Origin: Clostridium uliginosum
GTDB lineage: Bacteria > Bacillota > Clostridia > Clostridiales > Clostridiaceae
DNA length: 64,000 nt
Direction: 5' to 3'
NCBI RefSeq assembly: GCF_900112485.1
Contig: NZ_FOMG01000016.1
Span: 1-64,000 of the forward strand
The notes beneath the pieces were generated by a model. The model was not told the DNA's origin and ran no database searches. It was given only the letters and a program-made list of their open reading frames with translations. The translations under genes and the position numbers were made by a program. This document shows, in pieces, positions 16,400-23,889 of this stretch; the stretch's first letter is position 1, and every line of letters begins with the position of its first letter.

Positions 16400-16679
16400 G
16401 GCTCTGTTTTAAAACTGTGTTAATATTGTTACATATTGTTCAGTGGGCTAAAAAATTAATATAGGAAACTCGACTCATATTCATTCGCTGAGTAAGTTCG
16501 AGCAACAAAATATAAAATTTTGACTCTCACTTAAGAACATCTAAATGAGTATAGTCCCATTCCAGCTTGCTCCAAAGACAAGCTTCGGACAAGCAATTAA
16601 TGTGACAATAATCATTAAGAGTTCTAAAAGTCAAATTTTAATGCCCACTGAACAAAGATGTAACAATATTAACACATCC
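16400..16679. mobile_element. Family A MITE-like element, intermediate form
   Basis: GGCTCTGTTTTAAAACTGTG...AAGATGTAACAATATTAACAC. It carries the long-form blocks (AAACTCGACTCATATTCATT, GCTCCAAAGACAAGCTTC) but the right terminus is degraded. Confidence 0.78.
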
Positions 16680-16830
16680 CTTTTTGTACTTATTGTACAT
16701 ACTTTCCTAAATACTACATTTACAAAATATGCTATAATAACGATATATTGGTCTAGTTCAAAAAATTCTAAAAATCTTTGACTAGCTATTTATTTTAAAA
16801 TACCTAAGTAAGAACAACTAGGAGGATAAA

Positions 16831-17415
16831 ATGATGAATTTAAGAGAAAAAATGTGTTCAGGTAAGATGTATAATGATTATTCTAAAGAACTAGTGGAGG
16901 AAAGAAAACGTGCAGTTTTATTAACTAATAAGTATAACCAAAGTTTTTGTGAACCAGAAGAAGAAAGAATGAAAATTCTAGATGAACTCTTAGAAAAGCA
17001 TGGTAAAAATACACACTTTGAACCAGACTTTCGTTGTGAATTTGGTTTTAATATTACTATAGGGGATAACTTTTTTGCAAACTTTGATTGTATTATTTTG
17101 GATTGTGCTAAAGTAACTATTGGTGATAATGTGTTATTTGGCCCAAGAGTGGGTATTTACTTGGCTAATCATGCAACTATAGCTGAAGAACGTAATGCTG
17201 GTGGATGTTATGCAAAGCCTGTAACAATCGGTAATAATGTTTGGGTTGGTGCTGGAGTTAATATAAATCAAGGCGTAACAATAGGCAATAATACTATAAT
17301 TGGTTCTGGTAGTGTTGTTACAAAAGACATTCCAGATAATGTTATTGCAGTTGGTAATCCATGTAGAGTATTAAGAGCAATTACTGAAGCAGATAGAACT
17401 GATTATTTAGGCTAA
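16831..17415 (+). CDS. maa: Maltose/galactoside O-acetyltransferase family enzyme
   Basis: 193-194 residues; AGGAGG is 5 nt from the first ATG and 8 nt from the second (16834), so either may be used. The N-terminal maltose acetyltransferase cap (LREKMCSGKMYNDYSKELVE) is followed by a left-handed beta helix built from hexapeptide repeats (ITIGDN, VTIGDNVLFGP, VTIGNNVWVGAGV, VTIGNNTIIGSGSVVTKD). The catalytic His is in YLANHATIAEE, and the family C-terminus is GNPCRVLRAITEADR. It transfers acetyl from acetyl-CoA to a sugar 6-hydroxyl, probably for detoxification of non-metabolised sugars. A trimer in the cytoplasm is expected. It is complete and monocistronic. Confidence 0.9.
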   Translation: MMNLREKMCSGKMYNDYSKELVEERKRAVLLTNKYNQSFCEPEEERMKILDELLEKHGKNTHFEPDFRCEFGFNITIGDNFFANFDCIILDCAKVTIGDNVLFGPRVGIYLANHATIAEERNAGGCYAKPVTIGNNVWVGAGVNINQGVTIGNNTIIGSGSVVTKDIPDNVIAVGNPCRVLRAITEADRTDYLG

Positions 17416-17469
17416 AAATTACAAACTTTATTACATATTTTTGTTACTAATTTTGTTCCTTTTAATGTA

Positions 17470-17538
17470 AGGCACATGAAAGAAAATAGTAGACCAGTAT
17501 CCTTGTATATTTGGTCTATTTTTTTCTTTCGTGTGCCT
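17470..17538. mobile_element. Family B element
   Basis: AGGCACATGAAAGAAAATAG...TTTTTTTCTTTCGTGTGCCT, with TAA on both outer sides (counting the shared terminal base). Confidence 0.8.
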
Positions 17539-17805
17539 AATATAAAGTTTAACTTAGATTTGCAAAAACATTGAAATTTTGTACTGTTTGAATTGTATCT
17601 TGAAATTTACTGGCTCTTTATAAAGTGATTCTTATGTCAAAATGGAGTTTGCTCATGAGAAATACTTTCTCCATCTGAGCCTTAGAAGAACTTATATATA
17701 TGTTCTAATTAATATAATCATTATTTATATAGTCAATCTAAAAAAATACTAGAGATACTAAAGAAATTCAAATGAACAATGATTTTTAGAATATATATAT
17801 ATTAT
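17539..17805. other. Intergenic sequence between maa and nhaA
   Basis: The genes converge here. A segment at about 17677 (CCTTAGAAGAACTTAT) recurs near 57190, hinting at a further, poorly preserved repeat. No gene was seen. Confidence 0.4.
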
Positions 17806-19002
17806 TTATTTTTCAATTTGAGGTTTTATAAATTTAAAAATTATCATACCTAATATTGCAGCTAGAATTGAAGCAATCATAATACTTATTTTTGCTGTAG
17901 ATAGTACAGTTTTATCTGCAAATGACAAAGATGAAACAAATAGTGACATAGTAAATCCAATCCCACCAAGAACACTTGCACCATATAGGTGCATTTTTGT
18001 TACTTGAGATGGAAGTTTGGCAATCTTTAACTTTACTAAAATGTATGAAACTCCAAATATACCTACTTGCTTGCCAATAAAGAGACCAAATATAATCCCT
18101 AAACTAACGGGTGTCAATATAATTGTTGAAAAACTGTTAATATCAATATCTATACCTGAATTTGCTAGAGCAAATATTGGCATAATCACAAAAGATGACC
18201 ATGGAACTAAAGTATGCTCTAGCCTATGTAAAATTGATGTTTTAAATTCATCAATATTTTTTCCAACAGGCAACGTCATTCCAAGTAGTACGCCAGCAAT
18301 TGTTGCATGTATACCTGATTTTAAAACGCAAAACCATAGTAGTATCCCTCCAATAATAAAAACAGCTGTAGATTTAACTTTAAATCTGTTAGCTAATATA
18401 AGTGCAATAAAAATAACTAACCCTAAAATTAAAGCCCCCCATGAAATTTGACTAGTATAAAACATAGCAATTACGATAATAGCACCCAAATCATCAACTA
18501 TAGCTAAAGCTGTAAGGAAGATTACGATTCCTTTAGGTGCCTTTTTACCTACCAAAGAAAGTATTCCTAAAGCAAATGCAATATCTGTTGCCATTGGAAT
18601 TCCCCACCCTGTAATAGTTGGTTCATTATAATTAAATAATGCATAAATAATAGCTGGTACTATCATACCTCCTATAGCCGCAGAAACAGGCAGTATAGTT
18701 TTTTTAAAAGATTTAAGTTCTCCAATTACTAGCTCTCGCTTTATTTCCATACCAACTACAAAGAAAAATATAGCCATTAACCCATCATTAATCCAGTGAA
18801 GAACTGACATAGATAAAGAAACTTCTTTATATCCAATAGTTATATTTGTATGTAATATGTTTTCGTAGGTTGTAGCCAAACTGGAATTTGCAATTATTAT
18901 TGCAATAATGGCACAGATTAAAAGTACTACACCGCTAGCATATTCATTTTTAAAAAAGTATAAAAATGGATTGAAAATTTTGTTGTGAACTTTATTTTTC
19001 AT
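17806..19002 (-). CDS. nhaA: Na+/H+ antiporter NhaA
   Basis: 398 residues from ATG 19002 (AAGGAGG correctly placed; an in-frame TTG at 19008 is less likely). Twelve predicted membrane helices. Hallmarks: VVGMEIKRELVIGEL, WGIPMATDIAFALGILSLVG and the paired aspartates of ALAIVDDLGAIIVIAMFY (residues ~165-175) that bind and exchange Na+ for protons. The C-terminal helices (YGASVLGGIGFTMSLFVSSL) are also conserved. It exports Na+ for pH and salt homeostasis. It is separated from the PTS operon upstream by a terminator, so it has its own promoter. Confidence 0.95.
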   Translation of the reverse strand: MKNKVHNKIFNPFLYFFKNEYASGVVLLICAIIAIIIANSSLATTYENILHTNITIGYKEVSLSMSVLHWINDGLMAIFFFVVGMEIKRELVIGELKSFKKTILPVSAAIGGMIVPAIIYALFNYNEPTITGWGIPMATDIAFALGILSLVGKKAPKGIVIFLTALAIVDDLGAIIVIAMFYTSQISWGALILGLVIFIALILANRFKVKSTAVFIIGGILLWFCVLKSGIHATIAGVLLGMTLPVGKNIDEFKTSILHRLEHTLVPWSSFVIMPIFALANSGIDIDINSFSTIILTPVSLGIIFGLFIGKQVGIFGVSYILVKLKIAKLPSQVTKMHLYGASVLGGIGFTMSLFVSSLSFADKTVLSTAKISIMIASILAAILGMIIFKFIKPQIEK

Positions 19003-19145
19003 ATTCAACCTCCTTTATATTATTATGTATACCCTAAAAACTTAATTTAAATAAAAAATTATAGTTAAAACATTATTTTTTCCTTTTGAACACTCATCTT
19101 TCTAAATTTATTCTATATTCACTAACAAATGGTTCTTTACATAAA

Positions 19146-19178
19146 AAATAGTGAGTTGTTAAAAACAACTCACTATTT
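19146..19178 (-). terminator. Terminator of the PTS operon
   Basis: AAATAGTGAGTTGTT and AACAACTCACTATTT form a perfect 15-bp stem with a 3-nt loop. TTTTTTATG follows on the minus strand. Confidence 0.85.
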
Positions 19179-19227
19179 AAATATAGAATGTCAATTAAGG
19201 CTGTTAGTAAAAATCCTGATGTTGCAA

Positions 19228-19291
19228 AATCAAGATTAGGTACATTCAAAAAATAATATATAACAATATCAACACGGTTTTAAAACAAAGC
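19228..19291. repeat. Joined halves of family B and family A repeats
   Basis: AGGTACATTCAAAAAATAAT (family B left end) runs directly into ATATAACAATATCAACACGG and TTTTAAAACAAAGC (family A right end), suggesting recombination or nested deletion. Confidence 0.65.
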
Positions 19292-19324
19292 GTATTTTTA
19301 TAATTTCTTGTTATATCAAAATTT

Positions 19325-20599
19325 CTATTTTGCTCTTTGAGCATCTGCTTCTTGTTTACCAGCAATATATACAAATGGTAGGTATATTACTACACTTACT
19401 GCTAAGCATATAAGTGCTGTAACTCCACCCATTATTGAGTTAGTTGAGAATATAGCTCCTAAAATTGGTGGTGTTGTCCAGTGAGCCATTATTGCTACTT
19501 TTGGTACAAAATGAATTACAGTTAAGAAATATGCAATTAATGCAGAACATATTGGTGCTAACATAAATGGAATAAAGTAAATTGGATTTAATATTATTGG
19601 CATACCAAATATTATTGGCTCATTTATATTGAATAATCCTGGTGCAACACCCAAATTAGCAATTGTTTTTTGTTGGGCGCCACTCTTTTTTCCTAAGATA
19701 TATATCGCTACAATTAAAGCTATTGTAACTCCTGATCCACCCATATTTACATACGAATCTAGGAATTGGCTATTTAAGATATTTTTTGGTGCTTCTCCAT
19801 TTTGTAGTGCTGCTGTATTTTCTAAAAGTAATGGAAGTAATAATGCACTTATAAATGGCATTAGTATATTTGAACCATGTAGTCCAAAGAACCACAATAA
19901 TTGTGATATTAGTATTATTAGTAATACTCCGCCTAAACTACCAGCCAAACCTTGTAATGGTTTTTGCAATGTGAAAAATAATGCTTGATGCATATCAGGT
20001 ACACTAATAAGTATAAATAATTCCTTAACTCCAGCTACTATTGCCAAAATTATAACTGATGGAACTAACGCTGCAAATGATTTTGCAACTGCTGGTGGAA
20101 CTCCTTCTGGCATCTTTATTACTAATTTAGGATTTCCTATTAATTTAACAAATAATTCTGTAGATAATAATGCTACTATTAATGCAATAAATAGTCCTTG
20201 TGCTCCTAAGAATGCTGTTGATATTAATCCCTCTGGAGTTATTTTATATAATATTAATACTGCAGCTACTGATACCATACCAGCTGCTAAGCCATCTTTG
20301 TCATATCCTCTTGCTAAATGATATGATATTGTAAATACAATTAATATTGACATAATTCCGAAAGAGCCATTATTAATAGCTGTTCCCCAATCTTTCCAAC
20401 CTACAGGTAATAACCAATTCATGAAGTTTTGATATGGTTTCCATCCTATATTATTAAATAATGAAGCAAAGGCTCCTGCCATAATTATAGGTGTAATTGT
20501 AGCAAAACCATCACGAATCGCCACTAGATGTCTTTGCGAGCCAATTTTAGCTGCAACTGGCACAAAGTATTTCTCCATCCAATCAAAGAATTTTTTCAT
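19325..20599 (-). CDS. PTS lactose/cellobiose-family IIC permease
   Basis: 424 residues, about ten membrane helices. It starts MKKFFDWMEKYFVPVAAKIG, followed by the family segments HLVAIRDGF, GLFNINEPIIFGMPIILNP and WTTPPILGAIFSTNSIMGG. These are the CelB/LicC signatures. It moves a beta-linked disaccharide across the membrane with phosphorylation by the separately encoded IIB and IIA. It is last in the minus-strand operon IIB-IIA-kinase-MupG-IIC, 178 bp after the MupG gene, where a palindrome suggests processing or extra control. Substrate inferred from neighbours: a peptidoglycan-derived or beta-glucoside disaccharide. Confidence 0.92.
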   Translation of the reverse strand: MKKFFDWMEKYFVPVAAKIGSQRHLVAIRDGFATITPIIMAGAFASLFNNIGWKPYQNFMNWLLPVGWKDWGTAINNGSFGIMSILIVFTISYHLARGYDKDGLAAGMVSVAAVLILYKITPEGLISTAFLGAQGLFIALIVALLSTELFVKLIGNPKLVIKMPEGVPPAVAKSFAALVPSVIILAIVAGVKELFILISVPDMHQALFFTLQKPLQGLAGSLGGVLLIILISQLLWFFGLHGSNILMPFISALLLPLLLENTAALQNGEAPKNILNSQFLDSYVNMGGSGVTIALIVAIYILGKKSGAQQKTIANLGVAPGLFNINEPIIFGMPIILNPIYFIPFMLAPICSALIAYFLTVIHFVPKVAIMAHWTTPPILGAIFSTNSIMGGVTALICLAVSVVIYLPFVYIAGKQEADAQRAK

Positions 20600-20635
20600 A
20601 CTATTTTCCTCCCCTATTAACTATTATTTTAATTA

Positions 20636-20653
20636 CTTGTGTAATTACACAAG
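20636..20653. promoter_or_regulatory. Perfect 18-bp palindrome between mupG and IIC genes
   Basis: CTTGTGTAATTACACAAG, with further ACTTGT/ACAAGT half sites within 40 bp. It could be an operator or an intra-operon hairpin that adjusts IIC expression. Confidence 0.5.
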
Positions 20654-20777
20654 CACTTGTTCTACTACTTTTTACAAGTAAAATGATAACTATTTCCAAG
20701 CTTTAGATGAGGTCAGAAGACCTACTTAAAACTAAAAACGCTGTTTATTTAATAACTAAATACATTAACTATGCATT

Positions 20778-21872
20778 CTAAGCTTTATTTAATTCAAAAC
20801 CAAAGCTTCCCCAAGGCTCGATATAGTCTAATAAAAATATTTCTTCATCTACTATTTTGCCTACTACATTAGTCTTACCAGCGTTTTTCATGTCTTTTAA
20901 AGCAATTTGAAGCTCACCTGCATATCTAGTGTATAAATCTGAATCTATTAATATATCTCCTCTTTTAATTTCAGGAGTATTAACTGCTGGAAAACTTTCA
21001 TCTTTATATTTAACTCTACTTTGCGTAGACCTTAACATATACTCTGAAACATCTCCCCTATTATAATGAATTTCTTCAAGAACAATTTTCCTTTCAAGTT
21101 CAGTTGCACTTTCATTAAATTCAACCTTAAATATTAATTTTTCTTTGTTTAGCTCACTTAATACTTTGAGTTCTTCTTCTGATGCAAATGAATTTGCTAT
21201 TATAATGTCATCAATTAATCCAGTTGCTAAAAAGTGCTTAGCTTGTACATCTATAGGTAAATCCCTATGCATTTCTAATGTACATAGCCCTTCTGAAACT
21301 GGCCAAGGACCATATTTTGCACTTGGTGAATTTACAAATGCTGCAGTATTTAATCCAAGTTCCTTAAATTGTTTTGAGCATTTCATAAAATGCTGTAATG
21401 AAAGCCCTGTGTATTTATGAGGATAAAAATTATGGCATCCGTATAAATTATTAGGATTAGCTTTATATGATAAAATATTATCAACATATTTAGTTCCATT
21501 ACTCATATTCAATTCTATTTTTAAGCCATACTCATTGAAGCTCATTATAGCCTCTTCTAATCCACTAAAGCTTAAATCTAATCTTATTCCACCTAACCCA
21601 ATATCCTTAAATAATTTTAAATCATGTATAGATGCACCTAAATTTTTAAATATTGTTGGATCTAAATCTGCAATAACCTCCATGTTTTCTTCTTTTGCTG
21701 CTGATAACATAGTTTTAAACTCTCCTATTACTTCTTCCGTATTTTTATCAGCCACTGAAATCAAGCATGTAAATATTCTTTTAAATCCATACCTTCCAGC
21801 CAAATGTATATATTTAACGATTTCATTTATATCAGTATGATTTGGATATACTGATATTCCTAATCTTTTCAT
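20778..21872 (-). CDS. mupG: MupG-like 6-phospho-N-acetylmuramidase (DUF871 family)
   Basis: 364 residues. TIM-barrel N-terminal domain (MKRLGISVYPNHTDINEIVK, IADLDPTIFKNLG, GIRLDLSF, NFYPHKYTGLS, AFVNSPSAKYGPWPVSEGL, LEMHRDLP) and a C-terminal cyclophilin-like domain (NTPEIKRGDILIDSDLYTRY, KNVVGKIV-like strand). The family includes MupG, which splits MurNAc-6P-GlcNAc after PTS import during cell-wall recycling. It begins 3 bp after the MurK stop, so the two are coupled. The position among PTS genes agrees with intracellular cleavage of a phosphorylated disaccharide. Confidence 0.85.
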   Translation of the reverse strand: MKRLGISVYPNHTDINEIVKYIHLAGRYGFKRIFTCLISVADKNTEEVIGEFKTMLSAAKEENMEVIADLDPTIFKNLGASIHDLKLFKDIGLGGIRLDLSFSGLEEAIMSFNEYGLKIELNMSNGTKYVDNILSYKANPNNLYGCHNFYPHKYTGLSLQHFMKCSKQFKELGLNTAAFVNSPSAKYGPWPVSEGLCTLEMHRDLPIDVQAKHFLATGLIDDIIIANSFASEEELKVLSELNKEKLIFKVEFNESATELERKIVLEEIHYNRGDVSEYMLRSTQSRVKYKDESFPAVNTPEIKRGDILIDSDLYTRYAGELQIALKDMKNAGKTNVVGKIVDEEIFLLDYIEPWGSFGFELNKA

Positions 21873-21875
21873 TCC

Positions 21876-22778
21876 TCACACTCCGTTCTCTTCTTTAATT
21901 TTATTTATATAATAAGCTCCTATTGTTGGAGAAATTTCTTCATCTACAATATCTTTAATAACTATATTTTCTCTTAAGTAATCTTCAAAAGCCTTTCTAA
22001 CTACCTTAGCTTTTCTAATAACACCACCGACTAATGCTATAGAGCAACTTTCAAATTTTAATTTTCTGTATACATTTTCAACTGTCTTAGCAAGCTCTAC
22101 ACCTTCATTAATTAATATTTCACTTGCTATCTTATCACCCTCTTCGCCTAATCTAGCAACTATTAGTGTTAATGATGCTATCTCATCTTTAGTTGATGAA
22201 TATACAAAGCTTGTTATTTCATCAACTGAATTAATTTTTAACTTGGTCATAATCCTCTTAGTTAATTCTGATGTTGGAATAGAATGTTCTTCTTCAAATA
22301 TCATCCTTTTTATAGCATCGATTGATATTCTATATCCACTTCCTTCATCACCTAATAGGTTTCCCCATCCCCCACATCTTGTGGTTACATTGTTTTTAAC
22401 TCCAAACGCTACCGATCCTGTGCCTGCTATAGTTAATATTCCATCTTTTCCTTTTAACATAGCCTTTATAGCTATTTCAGCATCATTCATAACTACACAA
22501 TCAATTCTTAACTGATTTTTTATTGCATCTTCTATTATTTTTGCATTATCTCCAACTTCTGCTCCTGCAATGCCAAGATATACGCCTCTAAGTTCTTCAT
22601 CAGCAAATGCATCTATTATTTCTTCTATAGAACTTACTATATTCTCTAAAGCTTTTTCTTTATTATTTAACAGATTTGCAAAACCTTTTACTGACGTCAT
22701 CATAGCTTTTCCATCTAAAGAATAAGCTGTAGCTTCTGTTTTTGTTCCTCCACCATCAACACCTATAACATATTTCAT
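21876..22778 (-). CDS. murK: BadF/BadG-type sugar kinase, MurK-like
   Basis: 300 residues of the ASKHA fold. Phosphate 1 motif GVDGGGTKTEATAYS (5-19), AGTGSVAFG (~115) and GGWGNLLGDEGSGY (~130-143), adenosine motif VALVGGVI-like ALVGGVIRKAK (~255). It resembles the N-acetylmuramic acid/N-acetylglucosamine kinase MurK described from Clostridium acetobutylicum. It would phosphorylate MurNAc or GlcNAc released by the neighbouring hydrolase. Located between IIA (45 bp upstream) and mupG (3 bp downstream). The function is inferred from family and context. Confidence 0.82.
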   Translation of the reverse strand: MKYVIGVDGGGTKTEATAYSLDGKAMMTSVKGFANLLNNKEKALENIVSSIEEIIDAFADEELRGVYLGIAGAEVGDNAKIIEDAIKNQLRIDCVVMNDAEIAIKAMLKGKDGILTIAGTGSVAFGVKNNVTTRCGGWGNLLGDEGSGYRISIDAIKRMIFEEEHSIPTSELTKRIMTKLKINSVDEITSFVYSSTKDEIASLTLIVARLGEEGDKIASEILINEGVELAKTVENVYRKLKFESCSIALVGGVIRKAKVVRKAFEDYLRENIVIKDIVDEEISPTIGAYYINKIKEENGV

Positions 22779-22823
22779 ATCATCACCATCCTTTTTGGTT
22801 TTACATAAGAAATATATTAAGAT

Positions 22824-23129
22824 CTATTTCTTATGTAATTCTTCATGTATATCTATTATTTCTACTGCAAGAGTTTTTAATGTCATACTTGTCATTAAAT
22901 GGTCTTGAGCATGTACCATAAGTAATGAAACTTCTACTTTTTCTCCATTAGCTTCTTTTTGTATTAAAGATGTTTGAGAATTATGTGCCTTTGATAATTC
23001 TCCTTGAGCTTTTTCTATTAATTCTCTTGCTTCATCTATATTTCCCTTTTTAGCACATTCAATTGCTTCCATTGAATAACTTCTAACTTCTCCACTGTGT
23101 ACTATAAGATTCATTATTATTTCTTCCAT
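22824..23129 (-). CDS. PTS lactose/cellobiose-family IIA
   Basis: 101 residues, all-helical. Phosphorylated histidine in SLLMVHAQDHLMTSMTLKTL (~residue 75), and N-terminal IIA signature NLIVHSGEVRSYSMEAIECA. GGAG lies 8 nt before ATG 23129. It takes phosphate from HPr and passes it to the IIB encoded 19 bp upstream. Complete. Confidence 0.93.
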   Translation of the reverse strand: MEEIIMNLIVHSGEVRSYSMEAIECAKKGNIDEARELIEKAQGELSKAHNSQTSLIQKEANGEKVEVSLLMVHAQDHLMTSMTLKTLAVEIIDIHEELHKK

Positions 23130-23148
23130 AACGTTTTCTCCTTTTAAA

Positions 23149-23460
23149 CTACTTATTTTCTATAAGTTCTAATGCTCTATCTAAAACTTTCATACCATTC
23201 ATTGTTCCATAATCAACTGTATTTATTACTTCTACTGGTATATTTTTATCACTTAAACTCTTTTTAAATTTTGATAATAAAAATCTAACTTGTGGTCCTA
23301 ATAATAAAATATCTGTATCATCTATATATTCTTTAACATCCGCTTCACCTGTAGCTTGTATACTACATTCAATACCCTTTTCAGTTGCTGCTGCTTGCAT
23401 TTTTGAAACCAATAAACTTGTAGACATTCCAGCTGAACAAACTAATAATATTTTCTTCAT
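23149..23460 (-). CDS. PTS lactose/cellobiose-family IIB
   Basis: 103 residues. MKKILLVCSAGMSTSLLVSK carries the phospho-cysteine (Cys8) and the P-loop-like turn. DILLLGPQVRFLL and the C-terminal VINTVDYGTMNGMKVLDRAL complete the family pattern. First gene of the operon, with AGAGGAGG upstream. Its leader contains a complete family A palindrome and starts at a sigma-54 promoter (23756-23772). Confidence 0.93.
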   Translation of the reverse strand: MKKILLVCSAGMSTSLLVSKMQAAATEKGIECSIQATGEADVKEYIDDTDILLLGPQVRFLLSKFKKSLSDKNIPVEVINTVDYGTMNGMKVLDRALELIENK

Positions 23461-23491
23461 TCTTAAATCCTCCTCTAAACTTTTAATTTAT

Positions 23492-23715
23492 AGCTATGTT
23501 TTAGTAGAGTGTTGTTATTGTTATATTTTTGTAAAGTGGACATTGAAATTGGACTTTTAGAACTCTTAATGAGTATTGTCCTCTTTCTTGCTTGTCCAAA
23601 GCTTGCCTTTGGAGCAAGCTAAAAGGGGACTATACTCATTTAGACGTTCTTAAGTTCAATTTCTTAGCCCGCTTTACAATATATAACAATATCAACACGG
23701 TTTTAAAACAAAGCG
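23492..23715. mobile_element. Family A palindrome in the PTS operon leader
   Basis: AGCTATGTTTTAGTAGAGTG...CACGGTTTTAAAACAAAGC, flanked by TAATTTA on both sides. It lies between the sigma-54 promoter and the IIB start, so it is transcribed as a ~220-nt hairpin. Confidence 0.85.
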
Positions 23716-23755
23716 TAATTTACTTATTATTTTCTTTCCTTACACCACTATATAA

Positions 23756-23772
23756 AGCAATTATCATGCCAA
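23756..23772 (-). promoter_or_regulatory. Sigma-54 (-24/-12) promoter of the PTS operon
   Basis: The minus strand reads TTGGCATGATAATTGCT. GG and GC are spaced 12 nt as required for RpoN. The adjacent activator gene encodes a sigma-54-interacting domain. Confidence 0.85.
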
Positions 23773-23800
23773 TTTTTAATATATTCATAGAATAAGTCAA

Positions 23801-23815
23801 AGTGGCTTTATCACT
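23801..23815. promoter_or_regulatory. Putative activator-binding dyad, PTS promoter
   Basis: AGTGGCTTTATCACT, with AGTG/CACT arms. It is identical at 28987-29001 and lies 29 bp from the -24 element in both places. Confidence 0.6.
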
Positions 23816-23851
23816 GGATTATAAGTTATTTTTTAGAATGTAAAATTAACA

Positions 23852-23884
23852 AAAGAGTGTGCAAATTCAAATTACACACTCTTT
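23852..23884 (-). terminator. Terminator of the LevR-like regulator gene
   Basis: AAAGAGTGTG pairs with CACACTCTTT over 13 nt. On the minus strand TTTTGTTAATTTT follows. Confidence 0.75.
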
Positions 23885-23889
23885 CATTG

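Noticed and set aside
16545..16781. 78-residue plus-strand reading frame
   Set aside because: It lies mostly in a family A repeat and has no ribosome binding site. The frame is a by-product of the repeat.
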